A stretch of 64,000 bases of DNA from Impatiens glandulifera. Taxonomy: Eukaryota; Streptophyta; Magnoliopsida; Ericales; Balsaminaceae. This document shows positions 24,922-35,835 of the stretch, piece after piece. Under the pieces are notes generated by a model, which was given only the letters and a program-made list of their open reading frames with translations, did not search any database and was not told the origin of the DNA. The translations under genes were made by a program, and so were the position numbers. The stretch covers positions 43,273,771-43,337,770 of the forward strand of contig NC_061869.1 of NCBI RefSeq assembly GCF_907164915.1, in the 5' to 3' direction. Position 1 is the first letter of the stretch. Each line of letters begins with the position of its first letter.

Positions 24922-25349
24922 ACCTGTCTTTCCTCTTTTCTTTTATCTTCTCTTTACAAAACCGGTACTTTTGCTGTACTACCGGTTTCGTACTTCAATC
25001 AATGAATCAAATCAGATTTATTTCCTTTCAAGTCAAAATCTACAATATTCAATGCATCGTATCAAGAATAAATCATTTCACTCTTGGGAACATAAACTTT
25101 CATTATCAAAGAGCATGCCTGACTTGATTTGACAAGACTTACCTTTATTCTCTTGGAAAATCACAAAAACATTAATGACTGAGTATAAACGGCTAGATTT
25201 TCAAATCCTCGCATTAAATGCTCTCATTCACTCCAGGCTATAAAAGGGGCTCAAGTTCCATTTTTTCAAAACACGCCTTCAAAGCTTCCTTCTCTCTAAA
25301 AACTCGAAAGCTCAAGAACTCTCTCAAACCTTCTTCATTCTTCATCATC
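24922..25349 (+). other. Element B spacer between accessory ORFs 1 and 2
   Basis: No gene recognised. It contains a possible TATA box (GGCTATAAAAGGG, near 25238) about 110 bases before the ORF 2 start and a CT-rich leader. Short open frames here have no recognisable content. Confidence 0.5.
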
Positions 25350-26108
25350 ATGTCTGCCGAGATAAGAAACACTCTGATCATTGATTTTGAAGACATCAAG
25401 CATAGCTACGACTATGAATGCATTTATCAGCATGTCATAGAGTCTGGCCTGAAAGGCTTTCTCAAGGGTTCGGACCTCATCCTCGTGGAGGAGGTATGCG
25501 AATTCTTCAACAACGGTCATGTTTTGGATGATGGCAGCATTCGCACCATCATCGACGGTCAGTTCCTCCAGTTTTCTGAGGAGGAATTTGCCACCTTCTT
25601 TCACCTTCCAACGGAAGGTTTCTCTGATTTTCCAACGCCGTATTTACCGGCTAAGGAAACCTTTTTCAAGATCTTCTCTTCCTCATACACTCCTGTTAAG
25701 GACTTTGGGAAGAAAGAAGATCTCGCTCCTCACTACCAAGTCTTTCACGATTTGGTCCAAAGGTCTATCATAGGCCGAATGCCCAATCAGAACTACAGCC
25801 GGGAGGCATTCGATATTATGATAGCCATCATCCGCGAAACCGCCATCAACTGGGCGTCCTATCTCTTCAATAAGCTGAAGCAGCTTATGACCGGTAAAAG
25901 AGGAAGGATCAGCTACGCTCCTCAGATCACCCGGTTTCTGATGTCCAAGCGTCGCAACCTTGGAAAAGGTGTTCCGGTTGGATTCTTCAACACCATCACT
26001 ATAGATATGGTCTATAAATGTGTGTTAAGAATTCAGGAACGATCTCCTCAAAACACCATGGAGAAGTGGTATGAAAGGAGGTTGGAAGGAGGATGGTTTA
26101 CTGAATAA
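25350..26108 (+). CDS. Element B accessory ORF 2 (about 252 aa)
   Basis: I chose the ATG at 25350 (MSAEIRNTLIIDFEDI) rather than the in-frame ATG at 25218 because it aligns with the starts of ORFs 1 and 3, and because the upstream part looks like leader with a TATA box. Boxes are GLKGFLKGSDL, VEEVCEFFNNG, FLQFSEEEFATFFHLPTEGF, FDIMIAIIRETAINWASYLFNKLKQLM and a basic C-terminus. It is paralogous to accessory ORFs 1 and 3. No catalytic motif is visible. Function unknown; possible DNA- or chromatin-related role by analogy with mobile-domain proteins, which is speculation. Confidence 0.72.
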   Translation: MSAEIRNTLIIDFEDIKHSYDYECIYQHVIESGLKGFLKGSDLILVEEVCEFFNNGHVLDDGSIRTIIDGQFLQFSEEEFATFFHLPTEGFSDFPTPYLPAKETFFKIFSSSYTPVKDFGKKEDLAPHYQVFHDLVQRSIIGRMPNQNYSREAFDIMIAIIRETAINWASYLFNKLKQLMTGKRGRISYAPQITRFLMSKRRNLGKGVPVGFFNTITIDMVYKCVLRIQERSPQNTMEKWYERRLEGGWFTE

Positions 26109-26649
26109 ATCTTTTTCTCTTCGTTTTCTTTCCGGTTTCTGGTCATTTCGCTGTACGACCAGAACCGCTCCAATGTTAATCATGTTCTTTCTCTTATTAA
26201 TGAAATATTTCAACTCTTAAAAAGTCTCCGGCTTTTCATTTTCATTATTCCCTTCCGGTTCTTCAAACTTATACAAAAACTTAAAATTAACTTAACTATC
26301 TCCGGTTAACAAGACTTCAAGAAAAACCGGAACTTCGAGCAAAGATAAAAAAAAAAAAAAAATTGAAAAATCTTAACCGCTTATGGTTTTACATCTCAAA
26401 ATTTACCGCCCATCGAATTCCCGCTTTTACCGCCGAAAGTTACGGCAGTAACTTTTTGGAGGGAAAAGTTGGCGCCAAAACATCAAATTGACGGTTCATC
26501 TTCAAAACCGCTTGGAACCGCCATCTATATAAACTCAAATCAGCCCATTCAACACATGTGCTTTCTCTCTCTAAAAAATTTTCCAGAACTTCAAAGCTTT
26601 CTTCTCTCCAATCATCATCACTCTTCATTTTCCTTTCTCAAACACTATC
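26109..26649 (+). other. Element B spacer between accessory ORFs 2 and 3
   Basis: Non-coding. It includes an A17 run at about 26348-26364 and a GC-richer stretch with GGCGCCAAAAC, then TATATAAAC (about 26525) and a CT-rich leader before the ATG at 26650. The same leader type is seen at 1020-1130 in element C. Confidence 0.5.
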
Positions 26650-29487
26650 ATGGATCTAGGCAAAGCTCCATTTCAATGGATGTTGCAGGTAGATTTCGCA
26701 GATATTGACGAGCATGCTGACGACAAGAACAAGGCTGTTCTTCAACTTTTACGAGAATCTGGGTTGGAGAAGTTTCTTTCTGGTCCGTTCACCATTCATC
26801 CGGCGACGGTGACGGAGTTCTTGGCAACGGCGACGCTGTCGAAGAGGAAGATCTCGGCGACTGTCAACGGGAAGGCCGTCCTCATCACCGAAGAAATTTT
26901 TGCGGAAGCACTTGGTCTGCCCAACACAGGTTCAGACCTAAAGTTCGACTTAACCGAAGCAGAATCAAATGCTGCCCGGTTGGTTGTATCTTTCTCAGGT
27001 CAGGATCTGGTGATCCATTCCAGCCGGAAGATCAAGCTAAAACCGGAATACAGATGGTTAGTGACCGTCATCGCCAAATCGCTTCAAGGAAGGGGAGGTA
27101 ATTTCGATAACCTCACAAAACTTAAGCTCAGAATGTTGTTAGCCATTGTCCGCGGCGACAAGGTGGACTGGGGATACGTTATATACGAAGAGTTTTGTCA
27201 AATGGTGATAAAGAAAGATGGCCGGGTGCAGGCCTACGCTATGCAAATCGTCAAAATTCTTGAGTTCCTTAATGTGGAACTAGGTGAAGGCGTACCGCTT
27301 CCGATCTCCAACATTCTTGACTCTGAGTCAATGATAGAAAAACCGGAGAAGACGATCAAACCTAAATCCTCAAAGACTAAATCATCTAAGGGAGCTAGCT
27401 CATCGGTTCCAGTTGAAGAAGAAACAAGACAGAAGAAACCGTCAAGAAAAGCGGTTGAGGCAGAAGCTCTACCAGAACCGAAAAGGAGGAAGAAGGTATC
27501 AGCAAAGAAAAGCTCAAAGAAACCGGCGGACTCCGAGAAAACGCTTTCCTCGGACAATCCACCGGAAAGAACCGCAGATATATTTCAGCCCATCCCAATC
27601 AACACCGTTATCCCAACTCCCATCCCATCCAATTCTCCAAGGCAAACCGAATCTTCGGGGAGCAAGGAGAACAAGTCAAAGGAGGAGGCAGAGGGAAATG
27701 TTCACTCTGCAACCTCCAAGTCACCTAGTAAGCAAGCCGAAGAGGTATTAGCCGATGTGGGCTTGAATACCTCAGAAGCAATTCAGAATGTGGTCCAGGA
27801 GATCACAAGAGAAACCGAAGAGGACGATGTCTCAAGTCGTCGGAAGCCAGACAATCAGGTTGAAATACCTGATCAAACAGAAGTTCAACCGATCGATGAG
27901 ACGACCTAATCAACAGAAATTGCATCTCCGGCTCAGGAGGGAAATATTGAAGAACAGGAACCCTCCGTTTCCGCAGGAGGCAAGACAGCTCTAGAAGGAC
28001 CTACTCCGATAAACAAAGGCAAAGGCATTCTTTTTGAAGAAACAACGGAAACCGGAACGGGCACGTTGCAAATCGACCCTCAAACTGAAGCCACAACCGG
28101 AGACGAGTTTCCATACACCATAGAGCAAGAAAATGAGCTATTTGAGGAATTTATTCAAGACATGAACAAAGGTGCAAGTGATGCGCTAGCTCCATACATC
28201 CGGTGGGTGAAGCTCCGATGCGAAACCAAATTATCCGACATGCTTCCAGGTTTTAGTGGAAACAGACAGTGGGACAAGCTCGTCAAGCTAGAAGAAAGGG
28301 CACTTGAGCTAGCTAACACCAATCTAATCCAACCGGCGTTTAACAAAGCTCCGGTAATCCTTGAAAACGTTCGGTTACAGGCAGTTGAGAATGCCTTTCA
28401 AGAAATGAAAGGAAAGACACTAGAACCGATTGAAATGAAGATGGCCGAACGATTTCTTGGGGTACGAGAACAGCTTGTGCGAAATTTCGATCGTCTTGAC
28501 ATGCAATGGTGGAAAAGTTGCCAACGTCAATTCAACAATCCTGAGTTATATCAAAGTAAGCCTTTCTTTATAAGTGGTGAAACATCCGGCACCTCTGAAA
28601 ACCTGGAACAAGAAGCCTCTCAACCGGTCAAAGCTCTGGACATAGATCAAATCAAGCAAGCAATGGTGGAAACAGCTGATTCATGCCTTGGGAACTTTAA
28701 AGCAGTAACCGACGAAAGAATTTCAGTGGCTGAAGATAAAATGTCAAACTCTCTACAAACCATGATGGACACGACCATGCAAACAACAGTTAAAGCCATG
28801 ATTACCGAGTCCGTCAAAGCCGCAACCGCTCCACTTTTGGACATGTTGCAAGCAATGGCAATTCAAATCGGGGAAATGTCCAAGGTTCAAATCAGCTCAA
28901 CCCAAACACAAATCGAAAAGGATGCTGAAACCGCACAGAAATTGCAAGAAGAAGAGATTGAAAGAGAACGGCTACAGAAGGAACTTGAAGATAAAGACCA
29001 TGAGCTTGCCCAACAATGCAATGAAGAGGAGCAGGCTAACGTCCAGGAACCGATACTGGGTCAATCGTCCCACTCCATGAGTACAAGGAACAAGAACAAG
29101 AAGAAACGAAGTGCCGTTAAAAACGTGATGAAGCGGGCAGAACAGAAAACATCCGCACCAGTTGCGATAAATGCGGAACCGCTTGATGAGGAAGAAGAAG
29201 AAGATCCGGAGGAACTTAACAGACGGAAGAGAAGGACAACCGGAGAATCCACAGCAACTCCAAGCTTCAGACCTTCGACTGTTCCACCTCCTCCACCGCC
29301 AAAGCCAGTTTGCGCCAACTTCAACCTTAAGAATAAGGGCACCGGTCATTCAAGTGTATGGGCCGGTGTGCTGATCGATGCCGACAGACGTGCTAGAGAA
29401 CACAGAGCAAGGCAAGAAGAAGAAAGAAGACGGTTGGAAAAAGAGCTGGAAAAAGAGCAACACAAGGGGGGACCATCCAAGCCCTAA
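26650..29487 (+). pseudogene. Element B accessory ORF 3 (about 945 codons), one in-frame stop
   Basis: Two open stretches, 26650-27909 and 28066-29487, are in the same frame; the only stop between them is the TAA at 27907-27909, and coding-like sequence continues through it. The first 220 residues are the same domain as ORFs 1 and 2 (LQVDFADIDE, GLEKFLSGPF, EEIFAEALGLPNTG, VDWGYVIYEEFCQMV). A long Lys/Ser/Pro/Glu-rich linker with basic clusters (RKAVEAEALPEPKRRKK, possible nuclear signal) follows. The C-terminal half has helical and coiled-coil segments (ERERLQKELEDKDHEL) and ends in an Arg/Glu-rich helix (RRLEKELEKEQ). Function unknown. The stop may be a mutation or a readthrough site; its homologue in C is too decayed to tell. 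Confidence 0.7.
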
Positions 29488-29697
29488 ACTCTATTTCTAT
29501 AATTATTTTTGAACAATTATGTTTTACTGTGTTTCAGAACTTAGTTACTTTGCTATCTCATATGTTTTTCATGGTTTTCAAACATATTTTTCTTAAAAAT
29601 CCTACTTATTCTTCTTCAAAACATACATTTATCAAAAAAATCAAATTCATGTTTTTCAAACACGTTTCTCTCAAAGCAATTGAACTTATACTGTTAA

Positions 29698-29877
29698 CCG
29701 GCCACACATTACACTTTTTGAATATTTATTCTAAATAATCAAAAAGGGAGAAATTGATGGAAAATTAAGTAAGTTCATTTTCTTAAAACCGGCCACACAT
29801 TACAATTTTTGAATATTTATTCTAAATAATCAAAAAGGGAGAAATTGATAGAAAAATTAAGTAGATTAATTTTTGAA
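29698..29877 (+). repeat. Duplicated block with polypurine tract and LTR start in element B
   Basis: A unit of about 90 bp starting CCGGCC occurs at 29698 and 29789, and its first part again in the LTR at 29878. Each unit holds a polypurine tract (AAAAAGGGAGAAAT) followed by a copy of the first 35 or so bases of the LTR (TGAT(A/G)GAAAA-TTAAG). The second tract, 29832-29845, abuts the real LTR. Confidence 0.8.
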
Positions 29878-31102
29878 CCGGCCAAATAAACTAAACAGAG
29901 ACTAATCTTCACGTGCAGGTACTTAACAAACCGGAACCGGTTGAGGCATCAAAAACCGGTTGCTACTACTTCAAAGAAACCAGCCTCAAGTGATCGAGTT
30001 AAAAGATCACAGGAACCGGTTTCACTTTCTCAAAGTGACCGGTTAACAAAGAACAAAAGATTACATTCCAACCGGATCATAATGCACAAGACACAGAAAC
30101 CGGACAGTACAGATCAAAAGCCAGAAGATTCAAATCTCAAGAGTGACGTACCATGACAGAAGAAACGTGTCTTGAAAGAATAAAAGAAGATCAGATCCGA
30201 TCAGAAGCATGCGAGGAAAGCAATGATGCTTTGCTGATCCGATGCTGACAGCCGGAAGCGGATGCTCAACACGTGTATCAATCTGAAAACCGGCTATGTC
30301 ATCATATGCTCAGAGTCACCTGCATGAATGCCAGGTGTTGAGGAAGTTGAAGCGTGCAAGCAACCTTTCTGCAAACAGGCGTGCTAATGATCAACCAATC
30401 CGCAAGAGAGAGAAGAAAGTAACCGTTGGCTACTTTCAGCTATAAAAGGAAGACGGATCGTCTTCATTCAATGCAGTTCGGTACTTGTAGTTGTGAGCAT
30501 CATAAATTCTGAAAGTCATAAAGCATTAAATTATATAGAGATAAAGTCCTGTATTCTAAAACCGGTGTGCTTAAAACCGGAAGCTTTCTGTGTGTGTTTG
30601 TGTTGAGTTGTCGTATTACATCAAAGTGTGAGTTTGGTGTAACCGGCGAGTAGCGAAGTTGGGCTCGACCGGAAGTGTAATTGTAACTCTAAAGAGTTAG
30701 TGGAGATCCTTCTCATAACCTGAGAAGAAGGGGTGACGTAGGAGGGTTTGCTCCGAACATGCATAAACAAATTTCTTGTCTCGTGTTCTTTCTTTTGCTT
30801 TCATTTCTCGCCTACTTAACCTTAACCTCAAAAACAATCATACTCCTAAAACCGGTCACTCACCTTCATTAAACCGACTCCTTCTTAAACATCATCTAAA
30901 GTCGCATTTGTTGCTTTAACCTGAAACAGACATTTCCGCCCTTGAACCCGGTTCAAAAGTCTGTGACAGGTTGTGCAGTGCTGAGAAAGGTTTTAGTCTC
31001 TAACCGGACTATCACCAAAAGAGTTGTGTGTTGTGTAAGTGGTCACCCTTCCTTAAACCGGAAAAACACCCCGGTCCTCCAAGGGCGTCCCCGATCCTAA
31101 CA
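29846..31102 (+). repeat. Right LTR of element B
   Basis: 1257 bp, the same length as the left LTR and aligned without gaps by eye. The differences include four clustered near the 3' end (around 31030-31045). It is followed by the target duplication CAATT at 31103-31107. TATA box at 30441-30448. Confidence 0.93.
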
Positions 31103-31107
31103 CAATT

Positions 31108-31897
31108 AAATTCAAATTATGATTTATCTCATCTCAAAATACTTAACACAACATTAATATCAAATTTTTTGATAGTAATACTAATTAGTATTTTGTGTAC
31201 TGATCAAACATTAATAATAAGACATGTCAAATAATTAAATCTATCTTCGGATAGATTAATTATTCACATAAATATGACTTTATAATTATTACATGTTTAC
31301 CGTCACAAGTATTTATGTAATTTAGTTAATTAATTATCAATCTTTGGATCAAATAATATAATCACATGAATTACACAATACTAACATTCAATATTTTATT
31401 GAATCAATTTTAATAAACATTGTCACTTTGGTGATTATTTGTATCAATAAATATAATTCAATTAAAGAATTATAATATCATTAATTTTGAATTTAAATGT
31501 CATATTATTGTATATAACCCAAATCAATAATATATATATATGAATAAACGTGTAATTTTGTTTTGATAAATGACATTTAGTTTAATTTAATTTAATTTTA
31601 TTGTGAAATAAAATAAAATTATACAAAATAAATTCTATATAAACATATACTTCTCAATTCTCTCTTAAATATATAATATATATTATATCAATCATTAACG
31701 AGAATCTAAATCTCCTTAAATCTATGAATCTTTAATAATAACATTCAAATAGATAATTCTTTTTTAACGAGACTTAGGAGAGAATATTTAAATATCCCTA
31801 AATTTTATCAATCAAATACAAAAAATTCGTCTATCCTAAAATATTTTAATAAAAAATCTTTATATTTTGCACCAAATTTATTTGAAACTATCACAAA
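31108..31897 (-). other. AT-rich 5' flank of copia relic D (LTR or leader)
   Basis: No gene. This continues element D after the B insertion; on the minus strand it lies upstream of the D gag. The text (for example TTTAATTATTTGACATGTC read in reverse) looks like a copia leader or LTR, but I could not place its ends. Confidence 0.35.

Positions 31898-31991
<94 letters not shown>
31898..31991. repeat. (TA)n microsatellite
   Basis: About 45 uninterrupted TA dinucleotides. Reading frames through it are artefacts. Confidence 0.98.
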
Positions 31992-31992
<1 letters not shown>

Positions 31993-32589
31993 CTAATAAC
32001 ATGTTTTTATTATCAATTGCATGCATATAAATCTGCATATATATATCTACACTATATAATTTTCTCACATAATTAAATCTGCATTTATATCTACACCGAT
32101 ATAATTTTCTCACATAATTAAATCTGTATATATATCCACTACAAAAAAAGAAGGTGTTTCTGACGAAAGTTTACCGATACTTACTTGATGTCAGAATTTT
32201 CCCGACGATTTTACCCATAAAGTTTTAGACGGAATTAAAAAACGTCAAAAATAATTAATAAAACAAAGAAAAAACAAAGAAAAAAATTAAGCAAATTTAG
32301 CATGTTCCATTTTCATAGCTAATATAGAAAGTAAACTTATGTCACAAAATATACGGAACTTTTCCTAGTGCCATTTTATATACTTTCCGACGGATTTTTA
32401 TTCTATTTTTATTCTTGATTTGTTTCAAATTTTTTGACAAATATATCTACCAAATTGGTGACGTTAGTTTCCGTCGTCGAAAGTTACATCACAAACACTA
32501 TTTATATTTATGATCATCTTTCTATTATTATTACCAAACCTTATGCATCGATTATTTGTCCTAAGAAAGTGTTTGATAGAGAGAGAGAA

Positions 32590-32688
32590 ATGGGAAGGCA
32601 CAGAAGAAGAATCCACAGCCCGAGGCAAAGCAAAAGCAGAAGCCACAGTCCGAGACGAAGTAAGCGATACGATGACCCTCGTGAATTC
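32590..32688 (+). pseudogene. Captured SR splicing-factor gene, exon 1 first part (cut by the MULE)
   Basis: Opens with ATG at 32590 (MGRHRRRIHSPRQSKSRSHS...), an Arg/Ser-rich N-terminus as in plant SCL-type SR proteins. The frame is cut after ...DDPREF by the MULE. CGTGAATTC at 32680-32688 is duplicated at 54919-54927, where the reading frame resumes (RSRSDHRSP). Confidence 0.8.
32680..32688. repeat. Left 9-bp target-site duplication of the MULE (CGTGAATTC)
   Basis: Perfect copy at 54919-54927, immediately outside the right end. A 9-bp duplication is the hallmark of Mutator-superfamily insertion. Confidence 0.95.
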
Positions 32689-33750
32689 CAGTTCAGATCT
32701 TCTGCTACCGATTGCCGTGTTCCCCTGTGGCGGACCAATCAGATTGCAGCATTAATAATTTAATAATAAATCAATCTGGGCAGGAGACGGAGGGAGGGAG
32801 AATCCGGAATCCGGGTTTAGGCCCGGGTTCACACAAGACGCCGTTAACGGAAGCGCCCGTTAACGCCAGGAAATAATATAATATTCAGATAATACCCAGA
32901 TAAGATATCTTCGCTCTGATCTACACGCCCGTTGCCATGACCCTCATGTAAACCCCGCATACCCACCCATGAGAAGAACGCCTGCCGTTCATGAAAATAC
33001 ACTTACACGTCCATGTAAAGACCGAATTGACAGTCATATTATATTTACGTTTTTTAAATATTAGTTTAATTTATTAAATAACACAGGCAGCGATATAATA
33101 TTCGCTTCAATTAATTCAATCTTTTATTTTCTAGGATTTTATATTTTTTTTTTTATTTAATTTTTTTTTTACCTCGAGACTCTCTGGAGCGAAGATATAT
33201 ATGCTTCAATTAATTTTAATAAAAACCTCATGTAAAACCCCCCTACCCACCCATGTGAAGACCGCTTGCCTACCATGTAAAGACACTTACCCGTTTATGT
33301 GAAGACCAAAATGACATGGATTTTATATTTCCGTTTATTAAATATTAATTCAATTAATTGAAGATGACATGCAGCGACCGAACAAATCTTCGCCTCAATT
33401 ACCGGCTTGTTTTTTTTTCCAATTTTTTTTTTATTTCATTTTTTTTGCCCCGAGACTCTCTGGAGCGAAGATATATTTGCTTCCATTAATTTTAATAAAA
33501 ACCTCATGTAAAACCCCCTACCCACCCATGTAAAGACCTCTTGCCTACCATGTAAAGACACTTACCCGTTTATGTAAAGACCCGAATGACATGGATTTTA
33601 TATTTCCGTTTATTAAATATTAATTCAATTAATTGAAGATGACATGCAGCAACCGAACAAATCTTCGCCTCAATTACGGCTAGATTTTTTTTCCAATTTT
33701 TTTTTTATTTCATTTTTTTTGGCTGGAGTCCTTCATGAGCGAAGATATAT
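32689..33750. repeat. Left terminal inverted repeat of the MULE
   Basis: Matches the right end in inverse orientation from the first base. The outer 350 bases are almost identical (AGGAGACGGAGGGAGGGAGA, GGGTTTAGGCCCGGGTTC, GTTAACGGAAGCGCCCGTTA). The inner part has two copies of a unit near 285 bp (from about 33175 and 33460), each with GAGCGAAGATATAT, CTCATGTAAAACCCCC, CCCACCCATGT and CCGAACAAATCTTCGCC. Confidence 0.9.
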
Positions 33751-34096
33751 TTGCTTCAATTAATTCATTACTTTTTTTTATTTATTTAAATTTTTTCGCT
33801 GGAAAAGAACATTTGTTCGCCTAGACCATGTTCCATGTAAAATGGATTGAATAGTCGCTTCTCGAGAGAACACTTATTCGCCCTTGGTCCCTGTGTCATG
33901 TTACATGGAATGAATAGTCGCTTTTCGAAAGAAGACATGTTCGCCCCGGTTACATGAATATATATACCCCCTAATATGATTATTTTATTATCATTGCCGC
34001 CCGATTCATCTCTCTCTCTTCCTGCCTCCTTTTCACGGCGATTCGTAACCGGCTCCCCGTCGACCGAACCTGAATCCACATCTTCACGACTCCACA

Positions 34097-35269
34097 ATGG
34101 TACGTATTCCTGACTAGTAACTTTTATTATTTAGGATTATGGAACTACTACACTAGATTCTGTTATGTGATGTTGTTGTCTCTTTAATCTTTAGGAAATC
34201 CTACTCTCAAAATGTCACCTTGACTGTAAATCAATGTTATTTATGAAAACTTACCTAGTGTTGTGTTTTGTGATATTATTTCCATGAAACCCTAGTACAT
34301 ACTCACAAAGACCGTTTTTTTTTCATCCACGTGCAGGCAACTGCCTCAGCATCCGTCCAAAACTTTGGCAAAGACTGGATTTTATGCCCAAATCAATTAA
34401 CAAGTGAAGAGATAGTACTCTTCGTTACATTTCTCCCTTTTTTTTCCATATTGTATAAGTTTTCATCCTGTTTAACTGAAATATTTATGATTGTTCTTAA
34501 ACAGCACTTGATGCAACAATATGCTAACACATGTGGTGCCACGGTGTCAATGAGGTGGCGAGACGATGTTACCCACGTCATAGCATCCACCGATTCTAAT
34601 GGTGGATGCGGTCGCACCATCAAAGTATTGAAGGGCATATTGAACGGGAGTTGGGTCCTTACCATTGATTGTTAGACTCTGTTATTCTTAACCCTTTACT
34701 GTTAACTCAATATTCATTTTCACATATATGAAACTAAAAACACCTATTGCTTTTATACAGGGATAAAATCATCAATTAGATTTAACTGTTACGTGGACGA
34801 GGAACCATACGAGGTGCAGCGAGATAATCATGGGACTGTGGGCGGTCCAAGAGCTGGCAGAATGCGTTATTTGAACAATGTAAGTTTTGTCTTATTCCTA
34901 CTCCTCCATATGATATTCAATTGTCCATGATTACTAATAATGTATTGTATTTTCTTTCAGCTGCCCAAACTCTTCGACAGTTACACCTTCATATTTGCAG
35001 GGGAATTCATCCCGGCTTACAAACTTGATCTTATGGGATTTGTAATTGCTGGAGGAGGTATAACTAAAGAAATGGAGAATCCATTTGTCGAGCCCGAGGA
35101 CGACAAAACTATAGTTGTATACGACAAGTCTCGGCACGATGTTAATGAACTTGTTTGGGTATTTGAGGCAGAGAATCCTCTGAAGACATATTTGGATGTG
35201 TTTGGTGTTCCTCACACAAGCTTGCTAGAATCCATTGCTGCTTGTGATTTGCAGCCTTTGTTTTTGTAA
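34097..35269 (+). CDS. Tandem-BRCT protein similar to the C-terminus of plant BRCA1 (224 aa, 5 exons)
   Basis: Exons read 34097-34099 (the ATG alone), 34337-34414, 34505-34670, 34761-34879 and 34961-35269; every intron is GT-AG and all phases fit. BRCT 1 is about residues 10-95, with DVTHVIASTD, GRTIKVLKGIL and a signature Trp83 formed across an exon junction (IDW). A linker (DEEPYEV, GPRAG) follows. BRCT 2 is about 122-224, with PKLFD, F-x-GEFIPAYKLDL, VIAGGG and a C-terminal ESIAACDLQP. In BRCA1 the tandem BRCT binds phosphoserine peptides in DNA repair. Here the lysine in T-x-K (human K1702) is kept, but the Ser-Gly before L-T (human S1655/G1656) reads Asn-Gln, so phosphopeptide binding is doubtful. 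RING and other BRCA1 parts are absent. It lies just inside the left terminus, 567 bases before the transposase start codon. Confidence 0.85.
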
Positions 35270-35835
35270 TAGACATGTGTTGGTTTAATTTGTTACTTAA
35301 TATTTGAATATTTTGCATTCTTGAAAATTCAATGTCATATTTGATTTCAGAATTATGTTTTTTGTTCTTCGAATTGTTTTTTTTTTAAACATCAGCCTTA
35401 TATTTAACTAAATCTTGAAACATTAAGAAATACTGTATAACTTGAAGTATAAATTTGATAAATAATTTATATTTTTTAAAACTACTGTCAAAATAATATT
35501 TGTAAAACAATTGTCAAAATAATAATGTGAAGAAATCTTCGCTTACTGATTGATTGATTGATTTATTAATTTAATTTCATAATAATTTTTGTCATTTAAT
35601 TATTAAAATGAAATAATTTTTTTAACAAGTCACCTCACCGCCACCTAACACCTGCCACCTTTTCATTAAATGCTGCATGCAGCAAGCCATGCTGCTAAGC
35701 TAGACAACTTTGTACTCTTCTCTCTCTCTACCGTACGACCATTTCTTCGCCGGAGTTATACTACATTGTCTACCATCGACCTCTCCTTCGCCGGAGACTT
35801 CATTATAATATCAATCCATCTTCCTAAATTATAAA

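Larger units (their letters stand above)
17038..31102 (+). mobile_element. Element B: young, nearly complete 14-kb SIRE-like Ty1/copia retrotransposon
   Basis: Two 1257-bp LTRs (17038-18294, 29846-31102), TGATAG...CTAACA, differ at about 16 positions by eye (about 1.3%). A perfect CAATT duplication flanks them. The order is LTR, PBS complementary to initiator tRNA-Met (18297-18308), gag, pol (protease-integrase-RT-RNase H), three accessory ORFs on the same strand, a duplicated polypurine tract, LTR. The order integrase before RT identifies Ty1/copia; the PBS, large size and ORFs downstream of pol point to the SIRE/Maximus lineage. One frameshift in gag and one in-frame stop in accessory ORF 3 are the only clear lesions. 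It is inserted in the 5' part of copia relic D. Confidence 0.93.

Noticed and set aside
31867..32113. Ile/Tyr repeat ORFs on both strands
   Set aside because: (TA)n microsatellite.
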